A stretch of 64,000 nucleotides of DNA from Callaeas wilsoni (taxonomy: Eukaryota; Chordata; Aves; Passeriformes; Callaeidae), in NCBI GenBank assembly GCA_013398955.1, contig VWPU01011673.1, positions 248,001 through 312,000 on the forward strand, written 5' to 3'. The position numbers were made by a program, and so were the translations under genes. How positions within the stretch are numbered: the first letter of the stretch is position 1; every line of letters starts with the position of its first letter. Below are positions 12,055 through 23,735 of this stretch, in pieces. The notes under the pieces are model-generated. The model was not told where the DNA came from. It searched no databases and saw nothing but the letters and a program-made list of their open reading frames with translations.

Positions 12055-15000
12055 AGCAACTTTTGACTAGGATACAGTGAAAAATGTTACATGGAAGTTA
12101 GTATTGTCCAAGTAAAATTGGGAAAAAGAGTACATTCTCTTAAAGTACTTTAAAAGGATAAATTGAAAAGGGGAAAAATAATAAAGGCTGGCAAAAAGAA
12201 AGATCATATTAGAAAATGTGAGATAAAGACCTTAGTTCTCATATTTCAGGTATTGATTAAAAAATATAACTCAGTTATTAAATAGGGCAAATCAAAGCGA
12301 TTCAAATGAAATCTAGACAATCAAGTCAAAATAGAATCACACCATTATCTTAAATCACAGTGAAATCAGCTGGCAATTCACTTAAAATGAATACCATTAC
12401 TTCTATGCAGCACTCAAGTCAGGCCCCAGGAATTTCACATTGTAAAATATTTCATCTTCCTTTGACTTTCCTTCAAATTTAGAGCTAAAGTTTACTGTGG
12501 AACCAAACCATCTCTTTTCATTTGTAAGGGATACAAACTTAAATTATATCCACAGCACTGTCTTTAAATGAAAGCAATATTTCTCATACAGCAAAGATTA
12601 GAAGGTGCTGAGGCTTTAAAAACGTTAAATATTACATGCCTGTGGTGAAATTATGGAAGTTTGCTGATAAAATAACTCAACTGTGCAACTCTGTGCTGAT
12701 TAAGGATCCCCAAAAAGAGGAAAAATGAGGTTAATGGAGTTGCAGTGTTTTGTAGTAGAGGCATGAAGAGACGGCTGACCTTGATAAGCATTTGGGATTA
12801 ATTACAATGAAAAGTAGTATACAAAGAATCAGTCATTAGCAAAATGGTTTTGCTCTGTCTTTAGGTCAAGATAGCAAAGCAGACTTACCACTTCATTACA
12901 ACTGATGATGATGACGAAATACATATTCCATAGCAGTCATTGCATACATATATCTGTCGCAAGTAAGAGACCATGAAGAGGTTTCCTGTTGCCACTTCAG
13001 AACAGTTTTAGATTTATGTTAGATTTAGAAAATTCTGAGCAAATTTCTGAAGACATATTTTTAGTTCATATGGGATTAAGAGTGATCATCCAAATGCCAT
13101 TGATTTTTTGTTTGTTTCCCGTTCAGTTAGACAAACTGGACTCAATATAAGCAAACTGAATTAATTTACTTCATGGAAAATTGTGACTACTAGCTGTAGA
13201 AAACACCAGAAATAGAAATCAGGCTAACATACAGTGTGTACTTGAAACAAGAAACATTCAAATCTATATTAAATGGGTTCTCACTTTGTACTTGAATAAA
13301 GCCGACCTCCCATCCTGCTCAATAGGTTACTGTTCTTCTTACCTACAATATTAAAATGATGGATAAAATAATGTTACTTAAAATAAAATTGTTCATGGTA
13401 AACTGTTTCAAAGAAAGCCTTTGTTGAGCTTACATTGAAATAATGGGGCAACTTTTTACCAGGTGAAAAACTCCTCTCTCTGGGAGAACTTCACTTCGAA
13501 AATACTGTTGGAATCAGTTCTTGCATTAGTATAATTATTTAGTAGGCTTGTTGTTCGTGATGACTGGATAATTTAAGAGATTAGCAGGTCATTTGTAACC
13601 ATGGAAATCATGTTGCCTGCATATCTAATAGACTAATTTCCACATGAAGCAAGGCAGTAGTTCTGTTTATTTACTAGCTTGTTAAATGCTATTTTGAACT
13701 ACCTTGTTTTCCTCAGGGGAATTGTCACTCAATTTCTGAAAAGAAAAACAACAAAGTAGTGCTATGTCCTTACGGAACCTCTGTGAATATGCATTTTCTT
13801 ATAAAATCAGTAAATGTATATTTGACCATATTTTGCATTTTAGGTAGAGATTGAAAGTGTTTAAGGATTAAGTATGTTAAAAACATCCATTAAATTTCAA
13901 AATTTCCAGTTACTGGCCTCAGTACATAAGGATATGAATTAATGATTGAATCAGGGCAGCTTAACTGTAGTTAAAATTTGCTAGCCAACTGATTGCATAT
14001 GTATGTTTCTTATTCTGTCCCATCTGCAGGACAAAATATTTAGATAATATAAATTTCAACACAGTAGAGTATGTCAAACTAAGAGTTCTTAAGAAAAGAT
14101 AGGAGAAACTTGAGGAGATAAAGCATTTTCTGGATTTTTTTAATTCACCACTGATGAAAAGTAGTGTCAAGTTCCTAGCTCAGAGGAATTAAATGGCAAT
14201 AATGCAGATTTTCTTAGAATAGGAAATATATGGTCCAAACCTCAGACTGCAGAAATTTTAAGTTATTAGTGGTAAGTGTTTGGGTTTGGTTTTGGGTTTT
14301 TTTGGTGGTTTTAGGGGTTGATTTTGGTTATTGGAGGGGGGGGCGTTATGCAACTCTCTTAGAGATCTGGGTTGTTAAAGCATTTGCTTTTCTGTTAATT
14401 GATGTAATCAACATTCAAAGGTCTGGCTTTCACATGCAAGATGTACATCATATCTATAAAGTACCATTCAAGCAGACATGTCTTAAAAGGTCGCAAAAAC
14501 CATGAGTCACAAGGTGACTCACCTATCCTCTGAAGTGTCTCTGCCTTCACTAATATCATGCTGTCTTCATAATTTTGGCTCAAATCATTCTTATAAACAA
14601 ATGAACAAAGTCCCAATAGATTAAACTTCCATTGTATTTTATTCCTCCTATCACAAATTTAGCTGAAATACTTTAATATTTCCATAGTACTTGCTTAATT
14701 TGAAGTTCGTGTCATGGCCAGTTGACAGTTTAACTGTCTTCATCTTCAGTAATCTCAAAGCTGTCTACAAGCTATTATCAATCACTTGTTAAAATGACAA
14801 TGCTCTCTTGGCATCTAAATTATTTTAATAGGCAAATTGCACAGCAATGTGACATTGAAATATTAGATGAAAAATATTTTCAAAAGTTTGCTTCCCAAAT
14901 TTTTAAATTGAATGAGCACTTGGGAAACAGAAGAGGAATTTGACAAAATAGTAACAACATGTTAGCCTTTAACCACAAAGCAGTAGTATCAGAATTGTCA

Positions 15001-15245
15001 TTTCTATCCAATCGGATATCCAAACATATTTAATAGATAAATCAAAATAAATGTCATGTGGAAATCAACCAGTTACTCTTAACCAATAAACTAAGAATAC
15101 ATTCCCTACTTCATCAAAATCATCCCTGTTTAAATGCTAAACAACATCAAATTCTTCCCAAGAACAGTAGTTCATTCTTCAATACTCTCAAAATCTTAAT
15201 AACTGGCATGTTTCAATTATGCTGTAGCAGTCTGGCACTTTTCAT
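12050..15245. other. Unique AT-rich noncoding sequence
   Basis: No coding exon is supported. The segment 12700-12910 has a balanced composition and could be conserved noncoding DNA, but I cannot test this. A G/T-rich patch with a short G run lies at 14280-14343. Confidence 0.5.
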
Positions 15246-16683
15246 ATCATAGAATCATAGGATGGTTTGAGTTGGAACAGTACCTTGAAGATCATCTAGT
15301 TCCAACCCCCTTGAAATGAACAGAGACACCTTCCACTAGGCCAGGTTTCTCAGAGTCCCATCCAGCCAGGCCTCAAACAATTCCAGGGGTGGGATAGCCA
15401 CAATTTCTCTGAGCCACTGGTTGTAGTGCCTCACCAGCCTCACAGTAAAGAATTTTTTCCTCATATCTAATCTAAACCTACCCTGTTTCAATTTGAACTA
15501 ATTCCCCCTTTGAACCCTTTTGCCCTTACATGCTCTTGTAAATAGTCTTGCCCCACCTCTCCTGTAGGCTCCCTTCAGGTGCTGGAAGGACACAATCCAG
15601 TCACCCCAAAGCCTTCTTTACTCCAGGCTGAACAATCTCAATTTTCTCAGCATTTCCTCATAGGACCATCTTGACATGCCTCCTCTGGACAGGTTCATGT
15701 CTTTCCTGTGCTGGGTACCTCAGAGCTGGATGCAGTCCTACAGGTGGGGTCTTACCAGAACAGAGTAGAAGGGCAGTGTCATATTCCCTGACCTTCTGGC
15801 CACACTGCTTTTGGTGCAGCCCAGGATACATTTGGGTTTCTGGGCCACAAGCCCACATCGCCAGATCATGGCCAGCCTCTCATCCACCAGCACCCCCAAG
15901 TCTTTCTGCGCTGCTCTCAATTTGTTCATCCCCCAGCTTGTGTTGATACCGAGGGTTGTCCCAACCTGGGTGCAGCACCTTGCACTTGATCTTGTTAAAC
16001 CTCATGAGATTCCCATGTGCTCACTTTTCAAGCCTGTCTAGGTCCCTCTGGATGGCATCACATCCTTAAGGTGCACCACTTAGCTTGATGACATCTGCAA
16101 ATTTGCTGAGGATGCACTCGGTTTCTTCATTTATGCCATTAATGAAGATATTAAATAATACTGGTCCCCATACAGATCCCTGAGGGACACCACTGATCAC
16201 TGATGTCCATCAGGACTCTGAACCATTTATCACCGCCCTCTGGATATGATTGTCCAACCAATTCCTTTTCCACCTAACAGCCCACCTGTTGAATCCATCA
16301 CTCCTCAATTTGGAGAGAAGGATGTTGTGGGAAACCATGTCAAAGGCGTGACAGAAGTTCAGATAAATGACATCTGTAGCTCTTCCCTTAACCACCGATG
16401 TAGTTCCTTCATCATAGAAAGCCACTAGGTTGGTCAGACAGGATTTTCCCTTGGTGAAGCTCTGCTGGCTGTCTCAAGTCACCTCCCTGTCCTCCCTGTG
16501 CCTTGCCAGAGCTTGTAGGAGGATCTGTTCCATGAGTTTCCCAGGCACACAGGTGAGGTTGACAAGTCAGTAGTTCCCAGGGGTTTCCTTTCTTCAATTT
16601 ATAAAGATGGTTACTATGTTTCCCTTCTACCAGTCAGCTGGGTCTTCCTCTGACTGCCATGACTTTTGGGATATCATGGATAT
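15246..16683 (-). mobile_element. CR1 LINE, reverse, 5'-truncated, inactive reverse transcriptase
   Basis: The longest CR1 copy here, about 1.44 kb. Its 3' end is at 15246 ('atcatagaatcatagg', the reverse of the CR1 terminal repeat) and its truncated 5' end is near 16683. CR1 elements encode an endonuclease/reverse transcriptase that primes on nicked target DNA; only the C-terminal half of that protein is represented. Reading backwards, 16425-16210 gives an RT segment with '[20 protein letters not shown]', then '[15 protein letters not shown]'. Further on, the active-site box that is FADD in working copies reads FADV, because the codon at 16092-16090 is GTC. A later segment (15929-15738) gives '[15 protein letters not shown]' and 'PFYSVLVRPHL', normal for the C-terminal part. 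The frame is broken in several places, so the copy is dead. Confidence 0.95.
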
Positions 16684-17220
16684 ATACATCCATCTAATAT
16701 AGAGAAGGGTGGTATCAGAAGTGTCCTCACCAGCAAACATATGGAAAAAAATGTGACTGTCAAAAGAGGAATAGCCTTGACCTTCTTGTATTGGGAAAAT
16801 TTTGTTGAGGTGCAATTAAATAGCAGTGTTAATGAAGCTCATTTTTAGAAACTGTACTAAGCAATGGCCACAAATTTTAGTTAAACATGAAATAACTTGT
16901 GCTAGGTTTCATAGCAAATTTCAAGCACAATATCAATTGGAAAATACACTCAACAGAGTTCTATGGCAATTAGACTGACCCATTTCAATCATCTACAGTA
17001 CATGAGTGAGAGATGATACAGGCTCTGTTTTTTCCCTTGCAGGAATAAAGAGAACTTAGATAACAAACTCATATAAAGATGTCTAAAACTGCCTAAAAAA
17101 ACCCCTGTCTTCAACTTTGTTAATGTGAATTGACACAATGCAATAATTACCTTTTTTCTATCTCTAACATTACAAAACGCAGTTGTGACTTGCCTAGCTA
17201 CAAGCATGCTGTCACTGAAC
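16684..17220. other. Unique noncoding sequence
   Basis: Nothing recognised beyond small chance frames (16627-16815, 16989-17222 reverse). Confidence 0.5.
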
Positions 17221-17300
17221 ACTATAGAGAAAAATTATTACACCAACACTATAGAGAAATATAATTACACCATGATTTCTGAACAATATAGAGAAAAATT
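17221..17300. repeat. Imperfect short tandem repeat, ~27 bp unit
   Basis: The word 'actatagagaaa' with the following 'attacacca' occurs at 17221 and again at 17248. A third, weaker copy ('aatatagagaaaaatt') lies near 17285. This looks like local replication-slippage duplication. Confidence 0.7.
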
Positions 17301-17429
17301 AAATTTTTTCCTGCTGCCACAGTGAATTCAGGGAAAAAGGAGGACTGGGCAAAGTCAGAGAGGTTTCGGGCTATATAGGGAGGCTGCTTAGGCTTCAGCT
17401 TCAGGTACTGTGTCCTCCACCCATAACCA

Positions 17430-17535
17430 AACTGGACAAAGTCCTGCGTAATTAGATGTCACCTCAGATCTGACTGTGCTGAACTAGAGTCATTATAAAG
17501 TCCTTTCCAGCTTGAGAAATCCTGTGATAGGATTA
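17430..17535 (+). mobile_element. CR1 LINE 3' end, forward, diverged
   Basis: The series 'actggacaaagtcctgcgta', 'gaactagagtcattataaag', 'tcctttccagcttgagaaat' and 'cctgtgatag' lines up in order with a CR1 3' untranslated end. Several substitutions separate it from younger copies, so it is an older insertion. No coding part is present. Confidence 0.65.
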
Positions 17536-17570
17536 TTTATAGGATATTCCTATTATTTATAGGATATTCA
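17531..17570. repeat. Tandem 20 bp duplication
   Basis: 'attatttataggatattc' occurs at 17532 and again at 17552. The duplication begins just where the CR1 terminal repeat ends, so it may have arisen by slippage within a decayed CR1 tail. Confidence 0.8.
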
Positions 17571-18799
17571 CCTATAAAATCCTTTTGTAGGATCCCATAA
17601 AAGAAGTGAGGTCAATCAGAGACCAAGATATGAAGCTTCTGGAAAATGTATGAGACTGACATGTGTCACTTCGGCCTCAAGTAATTGGATGCTTCTTTGA
17701 ATAGTGAGATTGTACTTACTGTATTGCTATTATTCCTTGATTTATATGTCTTTCTTTCCTGTTGCTGTATTAGTCTGAGAAATAGGTGATCTTTCCTCCC
17801 CTTGCTCTCACTAATCTGCTATAGTAGGTCCTACTGGTTGTCTTGTCTCCCAAAGATTTCCTGGCCCAGCAGCCACTATTCTCTGAATGAGAAAAAAAAT
17901 GTATGAAATGATCGAGATCTGGCTGATGGAAGACAGAAGTGGAAGCAATGCCTACCTCACAATATTTTCCACTGACACTTTCATCTTAATATCTATCTCA
18001 AATATTCACTGTGTGCTGTTTATATAAGGGAACAGGGATGAGTAGTCAATATTTTCATGATTTCTATGTCATAATATAATTTTCTTATATTACTCACTTA
18101 TGTGTAAATAGTGAATTAAGAATTAAACTGTATTTTATAAGTCTGAAGAAAATATAATTTATGTGTTTCCTCCCAGTCTACATTTTTGAATAAAATTATA
18201 CTTCTGAGACTTGAATCTGTATTCAGTCCTGAGAAAGAAAAAAATCTTTACCTGTTTTAAGGAATGCTTAAAGTTTTGGACTTTAACCATAGTGGAATTT
18301 TACCAAATTTCTCTGTTTGGTATATCTCTGCTGGACCAAAACCCACTTGTAATCACATGTATAATTTCTCTTCCTTTTGTACTCACATAATATTGTAGAA
18401 GATACTACAGAAAATATGTCATATAACATTATCATCACTTTGAAAATCAAGCCCTATGTATTGCTTTTTCCTTAGCTCAGTTAGAAAATTATTACAGAAA
18501 TTAGTAACTGGAAATGGGTTGAATTTCCTATTAAAAATGGCACTCCATTTATTTTTGTGCCAAATTTACTATTACATAAAAAAATATTACTTTACATTAT
18601 TAGAAAACTTTTTTTTCTCATACTGCTTCTTATGCATGGAGTGATCCCAAACCCTATATATGAAGATTCACATTATCTAAATGTAAGTTTTCTGTAAGAC
18701 TCATTTCTCTGCTGGTGTCAAAAGAACATAGACTGTTCATACCTGCTAAACAGGAGAAATGTCAGTTTCAAACAATTTAGATGTATTAGGTTTAACAGA
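17571..18799. other. Unique AT-rich noncoding sequence
   Basis: No gene, RNA or repeat recognised. Confidence 0.5.
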
Positions 18800-19079
18800 T
18801 CAGGCAACCGGTGCACAAGAGGAAATGGCCTTAAACTGTTCTAGGGGAGCTGCAGGTTGGACATCAGGAAGAATTTTTTTCACTGAAGGGTGGCTAAGCA
18901 GTAGAATGCACTCCCCGGGGAGTGGTGGATCCATCATCCCTAGAAGTGTTCAAGAAACAACTGAATGTGGCACGTAGGGCTATGGTTTAGTCGACAAAGT
19001 GATGTTTCTTAAAAGACCAGGCTCAATGATTTTGGGGTTTTCTCCCAACCTTAAAGATTCTGTGTTACTATTATTCTAG
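18800..19079 (+). mobile_element. CR1 LINE fragment, forward, 3' part
   Basis: It begins inside the last coding part of CR1 ('agaggaaatggccttaaact', then 'caggttggacatcaggaaga' and 'tttttttcactgaagg') and continues into the 3' untranslated region ('tctcccaaccttaaagattc'). The same coding block occurs at about 53173-53245 in the copy at 52901, giving an internal cross-check. The fragment is 5'-truncated and frame-broken. Confidence 0.9.
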
Positions 19080-22000
19080 AATAATAAAACCAGTTACATG
19101 TTTAATCTCATGTTGTTTGACTCACTTGGCACCACTGTCTTGCTTTGTAAGGCCTTTATGGTCTTTTTACTATCTTTGATCACAGTTTAATACCTGACAT
19201 AGTAAGGTCATGCAGAGCCACTGTAGTACAATTTTTTTAACTCCACTTCTCTTCTTATCAGTAAATATTTTGTTTTAAATGTCCTTGAAAAGGACACTTC
19301 CAGCAAAATTATTGTTTTGAAGAAGAATTTTAAATCTTTATTCAAGAAATAAATCCAAATCTTAATAATTTTAGATATTTGATTTTTGTTTCATTGTAAT
19401 GAAATCTGTCTTTCTAATGACTCATGTCATGCTCTATAATCTGTATTTTCTTGAATGGTTATGATAGAGAAGAAAGTGAATGTTATTTCATATGGAATCA
19501 AAAATGGGAAGACAACAAGGCAAACACGAAAAAAAGTTAGCAAAGTAAAACAGCAAAGAAACAATAGACATCCAAAGGGAAAAAAACCTGATACTGTTAC
19601 CTGAAGAAAATATGGAATTAAATATTAAGTTCAAGAAAGCTGAAACTTACTATGTATCTTCACCATAGGTACTAGGTGGATATTTCTGAGGATTTATGAT
19701 GATAATAAAAATGTGTGTTCTCTTACATATTACAAAATAAATTAAATGAAGTGAGTTTCCTGATGTCGGAGAAATAATAAAAGAGAATTAGTGAGCTAAA
19801 AGAGAAGGGTTGAAATTCCAAGTGTCTTTCACTGAAAAAGAGAATATGTTTGTTTTCCTACAGAATCCTAATAGACTGACCTAATGACTACAATGAAAAA
19901 GATGAGGGTTTCATTTGATTCATTGGTTGATTGATTGATGTCTTGGGGTGATTCTATGACAATACTGTATTCCTCATCGCCTGCTTGATCACCTGGATTT
20001 GTGTCCAAACCGACACAATTGAATATTTTAATGTGAACAGTAATAATAATAGCAAATGCATTGCATGTATTAAGAAGTTCTTCTTCCCATATATTGCATG
20101 TTGTCTTTTATGCTGGTAAGAACAACTTGAGGAAGACAATACTGGGTTGTTCAGATTAATTCATAAGTCACAAGAATTCATTCTGTAGTATGTGTTCTGC
20201 GATAGAGGTAAGAACTCTGCTGGGATGTGGGTACTTCTGAAATGATCTCATACACAGAAAGAACTGGGTTGAATTAGAACTTATTACACATAATTCAAGA
20301 AATAGAAACCTCCAGATAACTATATGCTGAGTTTTCTTTTGCTTTCAAACTTATTATTATAGGCATAAAGTAAGATATACAAAGAGAAATCGGGAAGCTG
20401 CAAAGATTGAAACACAAAGATAATTAGAGTTTTCAATAACTACTATGTATACTGGGTAAAATTCAAGTCGAGTTGTGAGTGTTACATTTTTATACAGTAT
20501 AATTTACCTTTTCTTGGATGCTCAGACATACCACAAGAAAAAAGGCAACTCCTGCTCTAATCTTGACTATCACACTAGCTTTAGTTCAAAACATATCTTT
20601 CAAGCTTCATCTGTACAGTAAGACCTCAGAAAACTTCCCACATCTTTTCACCTTCCTTTTCCCTCCTCTTTCTCAATATGTTCAGATTTGTCCTGAAAGA
20701 AAACCATGTGTAGAAAAAGAACTGTGAAAAAACACATTGGAAGCTGCAACCAGACAGCTGGGGGGGGCATGAGGGGTAGTATTCTAGACAGTACAATTAA
20801 ATTCACTGGCCACTTTTCAGATTAACCTTCAAGTTGTTATTTGGTGGACACAATCATCAAAATATATTTTAGTTCTGCATTATGTAGGAAGAAAAAGATT
20901 GACAAAGTTCTCTGAAAAGGGGAGCTACATATATGTGAGAAAGATAATTATTATGAAATTGAAATAGAGTCTTGAAATGGACTTTATTCATGGGGGAAAT
21001 AGGCCTCAAAAAATACAAGTTGCATCCATGAAAGATTCAATAGAGCATAAACCTGGAAATTCAGATTTAAACCCATAATGTCAGGTCAAGAAGCATGTCA
21101 AGAATCTCCATGTTTAAGTTGTAAAGGCTCAAAATAAAATCTTTTCAAGCATGTCAAAAGCAGAGGACTTCTCAGAGAGTGAAAGGTATCAGCAGATGAT
21201 GGAAGAATGTGAGGAACATTCATACAATAAGTTCTCATGAGAAAACTGCAGAATAAAGAAGCAAATTTCTAAAATCATGCTCAGTCCAAAGGCAATCCAG
21301 AAGATTCTTGTGTCAGGTCTTAATCTTACTGCATGAATTTGAGGAAGTACTTCCAATTGAATCTTTCTTAACTGGGATTTAAAAAAAAAGTCTAAATAAG
21401 CAAGTACAGTGAACTGAATAAAACTAAATAATTTTCAACAAACTTTTAAAGAACTCTGATATGAAGCGATGAGGATTTTACTACGATGTGTACCCTATTT
21501 CTTTAATCAATAGGCATAGGAATGAAAGGAGAGAAATATGAAAAAATATTTAAAATGGTAAAAACTAAGGATTTAACTGATATGTATCAACCTAACTGGT
21601 AAAGCCCGTGTAAAGAAAGGAACTAGCAAACACAGGATAGATAAAGAATATTGATAAGCATTTAATATGGGCTTTGCAAAGGAAAAATATACCTTACAAA
21701 TTTTTCTGCTTTTTTCAAAGTATCACTGAGTAGGTGGAGAAGTATGATCTAATTATATTTCTATTTTCAAAAAGCTTTCAACAAGCTCTCACATGAATTT
21801 CTTAAATTTGGACATTGGCTGCTCAGTATATGCCTAAATGTTTGGAAACATGATAAATAGCAAGGCAGTGATGTTTTCAAATAATTCAAAATTACTCTAT
21901 TCAGTCAAAATCAAAAGTGTCTGTAAGGTGCTGAGGATTTCTCCATAGTCAGTGACTCAAGGATGAAATAACATATGAAACGTAAAATTAGTAAGCATAG

Positions 22001-23667
22001 AATAATGCACACAAGAGGAAAATAAAAACACCCACAAAACTTAGTTACAGTGATAATCTCTAATTGAGTATAGAGAGAGAAATCTCCAGTCAATATGGAC
22101 AGGTCTCTGGGAAAGTATAATATGCATAGATGACTTGAATAAATGACTGCAATATGGAATGTTACATTAAAAATATTATCTGTGATTTAAAACTAGACTA
22201 TGGCAGAACTAGAAAAAATGTTACTGAGAAGAACAATTACACAAATGTTATCTCATCTACATAAAATTCAACTGAGTCTGAAAGGGTATGACTGAGGAAA
22301 AATAGCATCTGTATGATTTGGAAAAAAAAGGGTAAATGTGGTTATGAACTATAATATCTTTATTTTAACATTATAATTATGGATTGTCATCAAAAGTCCA
22401 TCAGTTATATAGTAAACAAACACTGTTTTTCTCACACAGAACTGTGTTGAATGCAGTGTTGAGTTCTTTGTTGCAGTCATTCTGGAGGTCAAATGTGCAA
22501 GTGTATTCAGAAAACAGATTTAATACATCTCTCAGGCATTTAGGCCTGTAGTGAATATTAAATACTACACTTCAGGTGTAATTTTTAAAGGCAGATTTTA
22601 AATGGCTAATTACCAGAAATCAAGAGTTGACTAAAAGGATCACTTAGTGCTTCCCACATTTCGTAAGCTTCCAAGGAAGCTTCCAAGGAAACGATGTCAA
22701 AATATGTTTAACTTAGGTTTGATTCTATAGAGCGGGTCCTGCATTCCTTGTCTAATATGATATTTATAAACAAAGCATGAAATAAAGGAGTTAAACATAG
22801 ACAGCAGAGTATTTTAAAATAATTGAACATGTCTTTTTAACCACTTGAACATTCTCTTTCAACTGTTCTGCATGTGCAAACCCTAAGTCCTTGAGCTGTT
22901 AAAGAATTTTGTACCTTGGACTTGGGTCACAATTTCTCCCTTTCATGAGATGATGAGAGAGATATCTATTTTAGAGTGAAATTTGCAACTCTGAAGATGG
23001 CAAATAGAGCAAAGGAAATCTAAGGAAATTATCCTAGATTTAGGCAGCTAACTTTTTAATATTTATAATATATAAAAATAAGCCCATTGAAGAAAACTTG
23101 TGTCTTGAAGTTACAATTGTTACTTATGTAGTGTAAAATAAAGAAATAAAGAGATCTATTGCTGTTGCTACAATCACCAAGTTGTCTGAATGGTAAAAAA
23201 AAAAAATTGTAAATATTCAAAAGCAAATCATCTAAACTATTTGTATTTACCACACTGTAGTCACAAGAGCTCTTACTTAACCTTGCTTCTAATTCCTTCC
23301 GTTACGCTGTTGGAGGACTAAAAAAACAGCTTGCATTGAATCAAGACAGGAAGCATCATTAAAGTGTAATGTTATGAAATGTGTTCTTCACAACCTGTCG
23401 TAAAATTCACTCTTGGGAACGAAAGTTCTAAAAACCACTAGGACACTACTGTAAGTGCTGCAGGTTTGACAGCACTTCATCTTTACATACATCTTTATCT
23501 TGCAGAGCAGTAAATTTTGAATAATCTACTTCATGGCATATTCTCATGCCATGAACGATATTGTAGATCAGTGAAGTTCTTCATCGTTAAATGCCAGTAT
23601 TTCTAAGTGAATATAACTTAACCTGTCAACCCTGAGAGGGAGAGAAAATTGCTACTACTTTTAGAGG
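19080..23667. other. Unique AT-rich noncoding sequence
   Basis: No coding exon supported. Minor items are a G run near 20760-20768 and a perfect 12 bp tandem duplication ('agcttccaagga' twice, 22666-22689). Confidence 0.55.
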
Positions 23668-23735
23668 AATCACAGAACTGTGTTAGATGGAAAGCACTTC
23701 TAGAGGTCAGCTAGACCAGTCAAAGTAGGGCTAAC
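23668..23735 (-). mobile_element. Diverged CR1 3' end, reverse
   Basis: 'aatcacagaactgtgttaga' followed by 'tggaaagcacttctagaggt' and 'cagctagaccagt' matches the reversed CR1 3' end ('aatcatagaa...ttggaagggacctctagaggtcatctagtcca') with many changes. The extent to the right is uncertain. Confidence 0.55.
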
